A stretch of 50,532 bases of DNA from an uncultured Microcaldota archaeon (lineage in GTDB: Archaea > Micrarchaeota > Micrarchaeia > Burarchaeales > Fermentimicrarchaeaceae), in NCBI GenBank assembly GCA_903921825.1, contig CAIXRF010000107.1:1-50532 (forward strand), read 5' to 3'. Below the pieces are notes generated by a model. That model worked only from the letters and a program-made list of their open reading frames with translations, was not told the origin of the DNA and made no database searches. A program made the position numbers and the translations under genes. Positions 8,054-16,692 of this stretch are shown here, in pieces (the first letter of the stretch is position 1; each line of letters begins with the position of its first letter).

Positions 8054-9691
8054 GTGGCTGTAATCACCGTTGGGAAAAAGGACCTCTTGAAGCTTGCGGC
8101 AGTGGAACTCAGCGACGAGGAGCTGGAGAATGCAGTTTCGTCGCTTGGAATGGTTGTGGAGAAAGCGGAAGGCGGCGACCTGTCGATTGACATCACGCCG
8201 AACAGGCCGGACATGCTTTCGGCAGAAGGGCTGGGCCGTGCCATCTCCGCTTTCGTTGAGGAGAAGACCGGGCTTCGCACATACAAAGTGAAGGAGTCCG
8301 GAATCGAAGTTTATGTTGACAAGTCGGTGAAGAGGGTGAGGCCCTTCATCGCTGCTGCGGTTGCGCGGAACGTGAAGCTGGATGATGCGCTCGTGAAGTC
8401 GCTCGCCGGGCTGCAGGAGAAGCTCCATGACACGGTGGGGAGGAAGAGGAGGAAGGTCGCAATCGGCTTCACGGATTTGGAGAAGCTGAAGCCGCCATTC
8501 ACCTACAAGGCTGTCGGGCCATCGGAATCGCCCTTCGTCCCGCTTGAGCAGAAGGAAGCATGGACGCCTGAGAGGATTTTGAAGGAGCTGCCCAAGGGGA
8601 AGGCGTATGGCTACATACTTGAGGGGCGTAAGAGATATCCGCTCATAACTGACAGCGCGGGCAACGTGGTTGCTCTCCCGCCAATAATCACCGCGGAGAC
8701 GGCGAAGATTGGGCCGGAAACGAAGAGTGTATTCATAGATGTTACTGGCACCTCGCAGCGCGCAATCTGGGAATGCCTGAGCATAATCTGCTGCGCGCTT
8801 GCGGACAGGGGCGCGGAAATCCAGTCGGTCTGGGTGAATGACGGGAAGAGATACGCTACTCCCGACCTTTCTCCGGAAGAGTCCGCAGTCCCACTGCGCA
8901 GGATAGACGGGCTGCTTGGAAGGCGCTTCGATGCCGAGGAGGCAAAAGAGCTGCTGGAGAGGATGGGCTACGGCGTTGAGATGGATGAGAAGAAGGCGAA
9001 GCTGCACGTGAAGATTCCGCCGTATCGCACGGACGTGATGCACGAAGTGGATTTAATTGAGGATGTTGCGGTTGCCTTCGGCTACATGAATTTCGCGCCC
9101 ACACTGCCGGACTTCCCGAGCACCGGAGTTCCGAGCGCCAGCGAAGAGAGGGACAACGCGGTGCGGGAGATATTGGTGGGCTTCGGCTTCAACGAGGTGC
9201 TTGCACGGTATATTACGAACAGGCGGGACAATTTCACCAAGCCAGGGATTGGCGAGCATCCCGCAATCCACATAAAGAATCCGCTCACGGAGAACGCAAC
9301 GATGTTCCGCTCGTGGTGCCTCCCATCCCTGCTGGAGATTCTCGGCCTGAACAAGGACCAGAAGATGCCGCAGAGGATTTTCGAGGTCGGTGATGTTGCG
9401 CTGCTTGAAGGCGGGAAGGCCGTTGAGAAGAAGAAGCTCGCCGCTGCAATCTGCGACGCGAAGGCGAGCTTCAGCGAGATGAAGTCGCTCGTTGGGGCAG
9501 TTCTTGCGGAGATGGGAATGAAGTGCGAGTTCGCTGAATTGGACTCGCACCCGACGTTCATTCCGGGAAGGGCGGTCGAGATTCTTAGGGATGGAAAGCC
9601 CGTGGGCGTCTTCGGCGAGGTGCATCCGCAGGCGCTCGCGAATTTCGGGATAGAGCAGCCGGTTGCTGCGCTTGAGATGGAGCTGCCCTAG
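8054..9691 (+). CDS. pheT: Phenylalanyl-tRNA synthetase beta subunit
   Basis: 545 aa, the short archaeal form of PheT, which forms the alpha2-beta2 enzyme with PheS and carries the B3/B4 editing and B5 domains. Visible signatures are DITPNRPDMLSAEGLGRAISAF near the N-terminus, FIDVTGTSQ, IPPYRTDVMHEVDLIEDVAVAFGY in the B5 region and PGRAVEILRDGKPVGVFGEVHPQALANF at the end. GTG 8054 gives the usual start (VAVITVGKKDLL); ATG 8036, overlapping pheS, is an alternative. Its TAG stop shares a CTAG with the converging gene 9688-10350. Confidence 0.95.
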   Translation: MAVITVGKKDLLKLAAVELSDEELENAVSSLGMVVEKAEGGDLSIDITPNRPDMLSAEGLGRAISAFVEEKTGLRTYKVKESGIEVYVDKSVKRVRPFIAAAVARNVKLDDALVKSLAGLQEKLHDTVGRKRRKVAIGFTDLEKLKPPFTYKAVGPSESPFVPLEQKEAWTPERILKELPKGKAYGYILEGRKRYPLITDSAGNVVALPPIITAETAKIGPETKSVFIDVTGTSQRAIWECLSIICCALADRGAEIQSVWVNDGKRYATPDLSPEESAVPLRRIDGLLGRRFDAEEAKELLERMGYGVEMDEKKAKLHVKIPPYRTDVMHEVDLIEDVAVAFGYMNFAPTLPDFPSTGVPSASEERDNAVREILVGFGFNEVLARYITNRRDNFTKPGIGEHPAIHIKNPLTENATMFRSWCLPSLLEILGLNKDQKMPQRIFEVGDVALLEGGKAVEKKKLAAAICDAKASFSEMKSLVGAVLAEMGMKCEFAELDSHPTFIPGRAVEILRDGKPVGVFGEVHPQALANFGIEQPVAALEMELP

Positions 9692-10350
9692 TAGGAATCG
9701 ACCGCAGTGGCGATGCCGCTCAGCGCCTCCGCAACAGCGCGCATCATCTCCATGCTTACCCAAGAGGTTTCCTTCTGCAGATACATGGCGCCGGCATCTA
9801 TGCTTACGCTGCTGTATCCAAGCATGCTTATCGCCTGGTCAATGCCTGTGCGGACCTCGGGCGAGAGCACGCGCTTCGCCCTGAGCGCATCGTTCGTGCT
9901 GATTAGGTATTTTTGGTCGAACTCCGGGACGTCTATCGTAATCTCGTGCGTGAGCCCGACGCCCTTTCCGAGCCAGCTCATCAGCCCTTCGCGCGACACG
10001 CTGAGCGAGAACTGCGGCGCGGTGTTCGTCATCAGCCGCACGTAGAAGTAGGTATGCGTGTGCCTGCTCCTCCCGCCCCCCTCGCTCCTCTGGAAATAAC
10101 CCATCTCCATCGGGTGCCCCTTGTAGTTGCCACGCAGCGAAGGCATGGAGAACCACCCGCCGGGCGTTAACTGCAGCCCGTTCTCCGAGGCGAAGCTGCC
10201 CATTGCCTCGTTGCGCTGCGCGCCCTGGCGGTATGAGAGGAATACGCCGGCGGCTATTATGCCGAAGAAGAGCAGGAAGAACAGCCCGAAGGGGCCCACA
10301 CAGATGAACGGCCCGCAGAGCGCGCCGACTATGTCGCTTCCGTCAGACAT
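9688..10350 (-). CDS. Hypothetical membrane protein (possibly DUF3137-like)
   Basis: 220 aa with a long hydrophobic segment at residues 10-42 (two close or one long membrane span) and a cytoplasmic domain of about 175 aa. The domain reads G-W-F..SLRGNYKGHPMEMGYFQRS and continues as alternating strands, in the manner of DUF3137-type proteins; this match is tentative. ATG 10350 has a TATA-like AT tract at about 10370, shared divergently with the next gene. It overlaps pheT by four bases at CTAG. Possible functional partner of the divergent zinc-ribbon membrane protein. Function unknown. Confidence 0.65.
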   Translation of the reverse strand: MSDGSDIVGALCGPFICVGPFGLFFLLFFGIIAAGVFLSYRQGAQRNEAMGSFASENGLQLTPGGWFSMPSLRGNYKGHPMEMGYFQRSEGGGRSRHTHTYFYVRLMTNTAPQFSLSVSREGLMSWLGKGVGLTHEITIDVPEFDQKYLISTNDALRAKRVLSPEVRTGIDQAISMLGYSSVSIDAGAMYLQKETSWVSMEMMRAVAEALSGIATAVDSY

Positions 10351-10367
10351 GCTGCGTTTTTGGGCAG

Positions 10368-10379
10368 CTTAAAATAAAT
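10368..10379. promoter_or_regulatory. Divergent TATA region
   Basis: cttaaaataaat lies about 25 bp before ATG 10398 (plus) and 20-28 bp before ATG 10350 (minus), so both transcripts are likely leaderless. Confidence 0.5.
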
Positions 10380-10397
10380 AGGTGCTGAAATAGCGTC

Positions 10398-11204
10398 ATG
10401 GCGGGTGAGGACATTTGCATGGGCGTAGTCGGGCTCGTCTTTATGTTCCTATTCATGATCATCCCCATGCTCTTCACGTTTGTTCCTTTCGTTGTCTTCT
10501 TCCTAATCGTGGCCACAGTCATCTACGGGTTCTTCCGAATGGTGCGGCCGACCAGCGGCCCCGGCGGAATATTCCTCGGAGGCGCAAGGGCGGACCTGGA
10601 CTCAGTGGAGGCTGGAGTCGTCCTGGGCATGAACCCCCTGCGCATCATCGGGATGATAGTGATGTCGCTAGTGCGCAAGGGGCAACTGCGTGTGAAATCC
10701 ACGAACCCCCTCAGGGTGGAGGCGGTGCCAGCGGACGAGCGCGACGCGGAGCTGTGCAGGTCATGCGGTGCGCCTCTCGGGAAGGGCGCGGAAAAATGCG
10801 ACTACTGCGGCGTGGGCGTGGCGGAAACCGAGGAGCTGGCGTATTACGAGAGCGCCTTCCTGGAGAATGCCATCAGCATTGATGGCACGTTGGACGAGGG
10901 CGGGGCGAACGGCGTGATAAGGATGCTCGAGTCGCAGGTGGAGTCGAAAATGGCCGGTTGCTCCGGCGATGCGACAAGGGAGTTTTACATGAAGAAGCTT
11001 GACGGACTCTGGCGCGAGCTCGGGTCCGCGCCCGACGACGCGAAGGCATACAGCTTCGGCAGGAATGCGGGCTGGCTTGCGCTGGACACTGAATTCAGCG
11101 AGAAGACGATGCGCTTCGCGGATGACAAGCGAGTTTCGCGCCTCGTTGGCGCGCTCAGGGAAACGGTTGAAGACTCGGGGATTGACGAGAAGAACCTTGG
11201 CTGA
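10398..11204 (+). CDS. Membrane protein with winged-helix-like segment and zinc ribbon
   Basis: 268 aa. Two hydrophobic helices at residues 10-50 anchor it. A segment VEAGVVLGMNPLRIIGMIVMSLVRKGQLRV reads like a degenerate helix-turn-helix, as found in the C-terminal part of DUF2207-type proteins. A four-cysteine zinc ribbon follows (CRSCGAPLGKGAEKCDYCG), then a helical domain of about 110 residues. The gene is followed 9 nt later by a small charged protein and then ribonucleotide reductase, so it may head an operon. Function unknown; a membrane-tethered scaffold or regulator fits the visible parts. Confidence 0.7.
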   Translation: MAGEDICMGVVGLVFMFLFMIIPMLFTFVPFVVFFLIVATVIYGFFRMVRPTSGPGGIFLGGARADLDSVEAGVVLGMNPLRIIGMIVMSLVRKGQLRVKSTNPLRVEAVPADERDAELCRSCGAPLGKGAEKCDYCGVGVAETEELAYYESAFLENAISIDGTLDEGGANGVIRMLESQVESKMAGCSGDATREFYMKKLDGLWRELGSAPDDAKAYSFGRNAGWLALDTEFSEKTMRFADDKRVSRLVGALRETVEDSGIDEKNLG

Positions 11205-11213
11205 GGTGATGAA

Positions 11214-11405
11214 ATGGTGAAGAAAAAGGGGATGAGCAGGCTCGAGGAACCGAAGCAGGTTGACCTTTACAAGGAGGAGCTTGCGGAAACGCTCGTGGAG
11301 GCCGGGACTGCGAGCTCCGGGTGGACGGAAGAGCGCGATGCGGACAGGCGTGCCGAAGCGCTGGACGGGGACAAAGCAGCGAAGAAGAAAAAGGGGAAGA
11401 AGTAG
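11214..11405 (+). CDS. Small highly charged protein
   Basis: 63 aa, beginning MVKKKGMSRLEEP and ending AAKKKKGKK, with an acidic middle. Translation is supported by GAGGTG five bases before ATG 11214 and by its position directly between the membrane protein and the reductase gene. Not recognised. The lysine tail suggests nucleic-acid or protein contact. Confidence 0.6.
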   Translation: MVKKKGMSRLEEPKQVDLYKEELAETLVEAGTASSGWTEERDADRRAEALDGDKAAKKKKGKK

Positions 11406-11423
11406 GTGGGAAAGTTGGTGGGT

Positions 11424-13514
11424 ATGCCGGAAGTGCAGAAGCGCGATGGAAGAATCGTCCCTTTTGACCAGTCGAAGATAGGGAACGCGGTCCTGAAGGC
11501 CATGGCTTCCGTGGGCAGGAAGGATGATGGGGCTGCGGCGAGGATTGCCAGTGAGGTCGCGGAGGCGGCTGGGAAAAGATTTGCACATCGGATTCCGCAC
11601 GTCGAGGAGATTCAAGATTTGGTTGAGGAGGCACTAGTCAGGAACCGGCTCGCTGGCGTGGCAAAATCGTATATTCTCTACAGGAAGATGAGGAGCGAGG
11701 AGCGCGAAATCAAGACGTTCTTCGGCGTGAAGGACGACCTGAAGCTCGGGATAAACGCAGTGAAGGTGCTCCAGAAGCGCTACCTCCTGAAGGACGGGAA
11801 GGGGAACGTGATGGAGACGCCGAGCGGGCTCTTCAGACGGGTAGCGAAGGCGGTTGCGAAAGCGGAAAAGGCGGCGGCAAGGAAGAAGCTTGCGGACGAT
11901 TTCTACTCCGCGATGGCCGGGAGGGAGTTCATGCCCAACTCGCCCACGCTCATGAACGCGGGGACGGAGCTGGGGCAGCTGAGCGCGTGCTTCGTTCTCC
12001 CGGTTGAGGACTCGCTGCACGGAATCTTCGGCTCGATTGAGAACATGGCGATAATACAGCAGAGTGGGGGAGGAACGGGCTTCTCCTTCTCTAGGCTCAG
12101 GCCCAGGGGTGATCTGGTGAAGTCCACGATGGGCGTGGCGAGCGGGCCGGTTTCGTTCATGGGCGTGTTCAACGCAGCGACCGATGTGATAAAGCAGGGT
12201 GGAAGGAGGAGGGGCGCGAACATGGGCGTGCTGCGCTGTGACCACCCGGATATACTTGACTTCATCGCATGCAAGGAAAAGCCGGGCGCGTTCGCAAACT
12301 TCAACATCTCAGTGGCTGCAACGGACGCATTCATGCACGCGGTAAAGGCCGACCGCGAGTATGCGCTCATAAGCCCGCGGAGCGGGAAGGTAGTGCGCAG
12401 GCTGAGCGCAAGGGCGGTTTTCAACTTCATATGCACTATGGCGTGGGAAACGGGCGACCCGGGGCTCATTTTCATAGACGAGGTGAACCGGAGGCATCCT
12501 CTCAGGAAGGCCGGGAAAATAGAGGCTACGAACCCGTGCGGCGAGCAGCCGCTCCTTCCATACGAGTCTTGCAACCTTGGGAGCATAAACCTGGAGAAGG
12601 TGGCGACGGAGAAAGGGGAAATTGACTGGGAGAAGCTCGGCGGGCTCGTGTCGCTGGGGGTAAGGTTCCTCGACGATGTCGTGGAAATGAACCGCTACCC
12701 TGTCCCGGAGATAGAGAAGGTCACGAGGGCGAACAGGAAGATAGGCCTCGGCGTTATGGGCTTCGCTGACATGCTCACCAAGATGCGCATCGCCTACGAC
12801 TCGAAGGAGGGGGTGCGCAACGGGGAGAAGGTGATTAAGTTCGTATTCGGTGAGGCGAGGAAGGCCGATGAGGAGCTCGCGAAGGAGAGGGGTGCGTTCC
12901 CGAACTTCAGGAAGAGCATGTGGAAGACAAGGATGAGGAATGCCACGGTGTGCACGGTCGCGCCCACGGGAACGATAAGCATAATCGCGGGCTGCTCGTC
13001 GGGGATAGAGCCGCTCTTCGCCATCTCCTTCGTGCGCGACGTTATGGAGGGCACGAGGCTCCTGGAAACGAACGCGCAGTTCGAGAGGATTGCGAGGGAG
13101 CGCGGGTTCTACTCGCGCGACCTGATGATGAAGATAGCAAGGAAGGGGAGCATCGCCGGAATCGGCGAGGTGCCGAAGGACGTGCGCGAGGTCTTCGTGA
13201 CCGCGCTGGACATCGCGCCCGAATGGCACGTGAAGATGCAGGCTGCGTTCCAGAGGCACTGCGACAATGCGGTGAGCAAGACAATCAACCTTCCGCGCGA
13301 CGCCTCGCCCGAGGACGTGAAGAAGGCCTACATGCTGGCATACGAGTTGAAATGCAAGGGGATAACCATCTACAGGTATGGGAGCAAGCCCGAGCAGGTC
13401 CTATACATCGGCGGGCCGGAAGAGGGGAAGACGTTTGAGAAAGGGTTCGTGAGCGCGGACAGCGAATTCTCGGGCGGCTGCCCCGCGCCCGTCTGCCCGC
13501 CGGCCATGGTCTAG
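11424..13514 (+). CDS. nrdJ: Ribonucleotide reductase, adenosylcobalamin-dependent (class II)
   Basis: 696 aa; reduces ribonucleotides to deoxyribonucleotides. An N-terminal ATP-cone (KRDGRIVPFDQSKIGNAVLKA) gives allosteric control. The catalytic barrel shows NSPTLMNAG, LSACFVLPVEDS, QQSGGGTGFSFSRLRP, the active-site NPCGEQPLLPYESCNLGSINL (N-x-C-x-E) and TVAPTGTISIIAGCSSGIEPLFA. The C-terminus has a Cys-x4-Cys pair (GGCPAPVCPP) suited to thiol relay. Class II is inferred from overall pattern and the lack of a nearby small subunit; B12 itself cannot be seen. ATG 11424 is preferred over GTG 11406 because GGTGGG precedes it and the cone starts at once. The stop shares CTAG with the converging gene. 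Confidence 0.9.
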   Translation: MPEVQKRDGRIVPFDQSKIGNAVLKAMASVGRKDDGAAARIASEVAEAAGKRFAHRIPHVEEIQDLVEEALVRNRLAGVAKSYILYRKMRSEEREIKTFFGVKDDLKLGINAVKVLQKRYLLKDGKGNVMETPSGLFRRVAKAVAKAEKAAARKKLADDFYSAMAGREFMPNSPTLMNAGTELGQLSACFVLPVEDSLHGIFGSIENMAIIQQSGGGTGFSFSRLRPRGDLVKSTMGVASGPVSFMGVFNAATDVIKQGGRRRGANMGVLRCDHPDILDFIACKEKPGAFANFNISVAATDAFMHAVKADREYALISPRSGKVVRRLSARAVFNFICTMAWETGDPGLIFIDEVNRRHPLRKAGKIEATNPCGEQPLLPYESCNLGSINLEKVATEKGEIDWEKLGGLVSLGVRFLDDVVEMNRYPVPEIEKVTRANRKIGLGVMGFADMLTKMRIAYDSKEGVRNGEKVIKFVFGEARKADEELAKERGAFPNFRKSMWKTRMRNATVCTVAPTGTISIIAGCSSGIEPLFAISFVRDVMEGTRLLETNAQFERIARERGFYSRDLMMKIARKGSIAGIGEVPKDVREVFVTALDIAPEWHVKMQAAFQRHCDNAVSKTINLPRDASPEDVKKAYMLAYELKCKGITIYRYGSKPEQVLYIGGPEEGKTFEKGFVSADSEFSGGCPAPVCPPAMV

Positions 13515-15607
13515 TCCGCGAGGCGGAGCGCCGGGATTGTGATGTGCGCCAGCGTAGGAGAATACGACTCCCGTATCATCCTCCATTCGGAGTTGGATGT
13601 TGTGATGAGAAGAGCATTCGGCACCGAAAGGCCGACCCTGTCCTGCAGGTGCTCGCTGCGCGCAATGAGCGAAATGAGATAGAGATCGGCCGAGCGCGTC
13701 CTCATGTAATGCAGCTCCGGGAAATTCTCCTTCGGGTAGCCCAGCGCCATGGCGACGTGCGAGGAGAGCTTGTCTGCCGAGTGAATGACCTTCTCTCTTA
13801 CTTTCTCCGCCTCGGGATCCAGCCCTGCCTTCCAGACGATTTCCTCGGGGCCTTCCGGAAACTGGCCGTAGCCTGCTGAGGCGGGCATGAACTGCTCACG
13901 CAGGTTGCTCATCCGCTCCATCCTGAAGCCATGCTTCTGCGCAGTTTCGGAGATGGACGCGAAGTATTGCCGCGATTCCTCAAACTTGTCAATAGGTAGG
14001 GCGGTGTCGCAGAAGATTATTGTGACGTGGGCCTTAACCCCCAAGCCGTTCAGCGCATGCACCATCTTTTGCAACTTTGCGAGTGTTGCTTGGTCGCTGG
14101 TTGCAGTTGCACGCAGCTGCCTCAGCGGCTTCCACGCCACCAGGATGCTGATTTGATGGTCATATGCTGTATTGTGGGAGAGTTCCTCCAGCGCCGCGCG
14201 GAGCGGCGGCTCCTTGCAGAACCGCGGCGCCCTAAGGATACTTGCGATGGCGCTTGCGCGCTTCGCAACCGGGTCGTGCTCGGACAGAATCATTGAGAGG
14301 GAGGGGTGCGTGATATGGGGGCTGGTTTCTGCCCAATTCATCAGCCCTGCTTCGGCTGAAGACTTGAACCAAGGCAGGTCGCTTTTCCTGCTTCCGGCAT
14401 AGGGGTAGATGTAGACAACGGGTATCGGTTCAGCATAAAGATGCTTCTCCCTCTCCCTGTTGCTGGCGAAGCTGAGGAATATTGCATTCGGGCACCATCT
14501 CTGGAAAAGCCTTGACTCGAACCGCCTCCTTCCCAAGTACTCCTCCGCCACAATCTCCTTCGTCTTTGCCTCCTTCCGCACGAAGAAGGAATGCTTGCCA
14601 GCTGCCCGCTCGAGCAGGGACGCATACTCCGGCTCTTCTTCAAGTATCCTATGCGCCTTCTCATGCTCCTCGGCCCAGATTTCCGTGCGCTTGTTCTGCC
14701 ATCCCACACCCACATGGCGCTCGTATATCTCGGATAGCAGCGTCACCTTTAGCCCATGCTTTTTCGCGAGGCCATAAAGCGTCATTTCTCCTGCATTGGA
14801 CTCCTTGTTTCCTATGTAGCGGTAGACATCCTCAAGCCGCTTGCCCGCGAAGTCGGCTGCATGGACGTCTGCGACTATTATCTCAATCGACGTCTTGGGG
14901 TAGACTGTGCGGATGCGCCTTTGCAAAATCTCGAGGTTTTCCATCGCCTTCTCGTCCCAGATGTTTGCAGTTCCGTCGTCGACCGATTTTGCCGCGCCCC
15001 AGATAATGAACAGCCTAAGTTCCTTATCTTTGGACACACACCCCTGGATGCGGTTCTTCAGCCCGCGCTCATTCAGCACGTCCCCCTTTGCTTCCGGACC
15101 CTGGGACAGTGTAAACATTATGAAGTCGCGTTGCGCCGAGTTGTCGGCATTGGCAAATGCGCGTATAACCCGCTCTGCAAGCTGCGCTTCGTACCCGCCT
15201 ATCTTAAGATGGGTTAGGAGGTGCCTGGTAATCTTGCCGAAGTCGGGGCTGGTGACCCTTTGCCTTAGCGCCTCGGCGAGCGCCAGGCACTCTGACTTCT
15301 TTTTTTCCTCGCGTGTGGGGGGCACCCACCGCTTGGCGTCCTCGGACTGCGACGTGGCATCTGCTTTAACCTGCTCTGCACGCCCTTTTGCCTCGGTGAA
15401 GCGGTACCAGGTGATGGTGAAAAGGAGCTTGTCGCGGCTATACAGGTTGAGCAGCCATTTCGCCGCACCATAGAACGCTGAGGGCACGCGTAGCTCGTCT
15501 ACCCGTTTTGCAAAGAGCGGGAAAATTTCGTTTGCCCTGCTCTCCAAATCGCTGACGCTCGTGGTTTTGCCCTTCTCCTGCGGCGGAAACGACACTACTT
15601 TGGGCAT
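13511..15607 (-). CDS. Unrecognised 698-aa protein with an internal alpha/beta duplication
   Basis: 698 aa, soluble, with no signal or membrane segment. Two related segments are visible: residues about 205-310 (LRLFIIWGAAKS... IEIIVADVHA... LAKKHGLKVTLLSEIYE) and about 500-600 (HQISILVAWKPL... HVTIIFCDTALP... TAQKHGFRMERMSNL). Each reads strand, helix, strand with D in the second strand, then helix, as in a Rossmann-like fold. The E..L..L...Y...eI.I.D spacing faintly resembles isocyanide synthase (PvcA/DIT1) domains, but no diagnostic motif supports that. A TATA element at 15628-15637 predicts a leaderless ATG at 15607. It follows 15657-16598 on the same strand by 49 nt but has its own promoter. 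Function unknown. Confidence 0.7.
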   Translation of the reverse strand: MPKVVSFPPQEKGKTTSVSDLESRANEIFPLFAKRVDELRVPSAFYGAAKWLLNLYSRDKLLFTITWYRFTEAKGRAEQVKADATSQSEDAKRWVPPTREEKKKSECLALAEALRQRVTSPDFGKITRHLLTHLKIGGYEAQLAERVIRAFANADNSAQRDFIMFTLSQGPEAKGDVLNERGLKNRIQGCVSKDKELRLFIIWGAAKSVDDGTANIWDEKAMENLEILQRRIRTVYPKTSIEIIVADVHAADFAGKRLEDVYRYIGNKESNAGEMTLYGLAKKHGLKVTLLSEIYERHVGVGWQNKRTEIWAEEHEKAHRILEEEPEYASLLERAAGKHSFFVRKEAKTKEIVAEEYLGRRRFESRLFQRWCPNAIFLSFASNREREKHLYAEPIPVVYIYPYAGSRKSDLPWFKSSAEAGLMNWAETSPHITHPSLSMILSEHDPVAKRASAIASILRAPRFCKEPPLRAALEELSHNTAYDHQISILVAWKPLRQLRATATSDQATLAKLQKMVHALNGLGVKAHVTIIFCDTALPIDKFEESRQYFASISETAQKHGFRMERMSNLREQFMPASAGYGQFPEGPEEIVWKAGLDPEAEKVREKVIHSADKLSSHVAMALGYPKENFPELHYMRTRSADLYLISLIARSEHLQDRVGLSVPNALLITTSNSEWRMIRESYSPTLAHITIPALRLAD

Positions 15608-15627
15608 ACATGGAATTTGGAAAAAGA

Positions 15628-15637
15628 AGTATAAAAG
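15628..15637 (-). promoter_or_regulatory. TATA box for the 698-aa gene
   Basis: Minus-strand cttttatact is centred about 26 bp before ATG 15607. Confidence 0.5.
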
Positions 15638-15656
15638 GCGCGAGGATTACGCTGCT

Positions 15657-16598
15657 CTACGCCTGTAATCCGGCCCGCTGCTTATACGATTCGCCTTCAT
15701 CATACACTTTCAGCTCGGCTGGCCTTGCGTTCGTTATCACGACGTGTAGGAGGAAGGCGCCTTTGCCATCGCGTTCCCCGCTCATCTTGCTGTCCAGCAC
15801 GCCTCTGTCTTTGTAGTACTTCTTCAATACCCCGAACTCATGGTCTGAAGGCGTCCGTATCACGAAGTCCTGGTCGCACTTCGGAAATGACTCGGCCTTT
15901 GCACCTTCCGGCGTCTGGCGGAAGGCTTTGACGAAAACATTGTGCAACACATCAATGGCTTCGTCTGAGGAGTAGCGCTGCTTCAATTTCTTGAAATAGT
16001 CATCAAGCTTCGCCTCGTAATGTGCCTGCCCCCTCTCCTGCTCGTACATGTCGAGTACTGCGAGAAGGCTGCGGCCCATGCCTTTTATGGTGCCTGTGCC
16101 TTTGATGTCATGGTAAGAGAGGTCGGGGTTTGACCAGAAGCCGTTGTCGGATATTTGGCCCTCTTCATCATAGCGCGTCTTGTCCATGTCAACTATTTGC
16201 GGATCGCCATTGTCCATGTCAGCTGTGGCGTATATCATCGTGCCGTGCACAGTCCCGTCGGAATGGTACTTCAGGACGCGGTCCATGCGGCAGCCCTTCA
16301 CGCCGTCAATCCACATGTTCGCGCTCACATACTCTACCCGGTCGATGCCAAGCTCTTCCTTGGTTTCGTCCGGAGGCCGTTCGAGCCTGCGTATCTTTAT
16401 CAGGCATACCCTGTCCGACTCCTCAAACTGCTCGCCCTTCTCCTTGCGCCTCATCAGCATGAACTTCGCGCCTTCCTTGGAGCAGGCGGCCTCGAAGTCC
16501 GCTGGGAACCTGAACTCCGTTATGGGTTTGGGTCGCTCCATCTCACCAAGAGGTGGTGGGAATGTCTGCTTTGCAGTTTCCCGGTGCATGTTGCCCAT
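15657..16598 (-). CDS. Unrecognised 313-aa soluble protein
   Basis: About 313 aa, charged and without signal or membrane segments. The TATA box at 16622-16630 predicts transcription starting near 16600, which favours ATG 16598 (MGNMHRETAK) over the ORF-track start at 16646 or ATG 16616. The middle is Asp/Tyr/His-rich (ATADMDNGDPQIVDMDKTRYDEEG) and the C-terminal half contains FLLHVVITNARPAELKVYDEGE. No family recognised. It lies between the 698-aa gene and the divergent double-module regulator, which may control it through the joint promoter region. Confidence 0.65.
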   Translation of the reverse strand: MGNMHRETAKQTFPPPLGEMERPKPITEFRFPADFEAACSKEGAKFMLMRRKEKGEQFEESDRVCLIKIRRLERPPDETKEELGIDRVEYVSANMWIDGVKGCRMDRVLKYHSDGTVHGTMIYATADMDNGDPQIVDMDKTRYDEEGQISDNGFWSNPDLSYHDIKGTGTIKGMGRSLLAVLDMYEQERGQAHYEAKLDDYFKKLKQRYSSDEAIDVLHNVFVKAFRQTPEGAKAESFPKCDQDFVIRTPSDHEFGVLKKYYKDRGVLDSKMSGERDGKGAFLLHVVITNARPAELKVYDEGESYKQRAGLQA

Positions 16599-16621
16599 CA
16601 CACTAAAAGTGCGCATTTTCG

Positions 16622-16655
16622 GTATATAAACGCCGTGCCATAGCACTTTTTATAC
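16622..16655. promoter_or_regulatory. Divergent promoter pair
   Basis: tatataaa at 16623-16630 suits the minus gene starting at 16598. tttttatac at 16647-16655 suits the plus regulator, giving a start near 16677 and a short leader. Only 16 bp separate the two boxes, so a bound regulator could affect both. Confidence 0.5.
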
Positions 16656-16692
16656 TTTGACTGCGGATATAGGGAAAAAGTTATGTGATTCC

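Noticed and set aside
12309-13259. 316-aa minus-strand ORF inside the reductase gene
   Set aside because: Shadow of nrdJ, whose motifs are unambiguous.
16657-16692. Upstream TTG extension of the first regulator
   Set aside because: It would begin inside the promoter region, and the paralogue supports ATG 16693.
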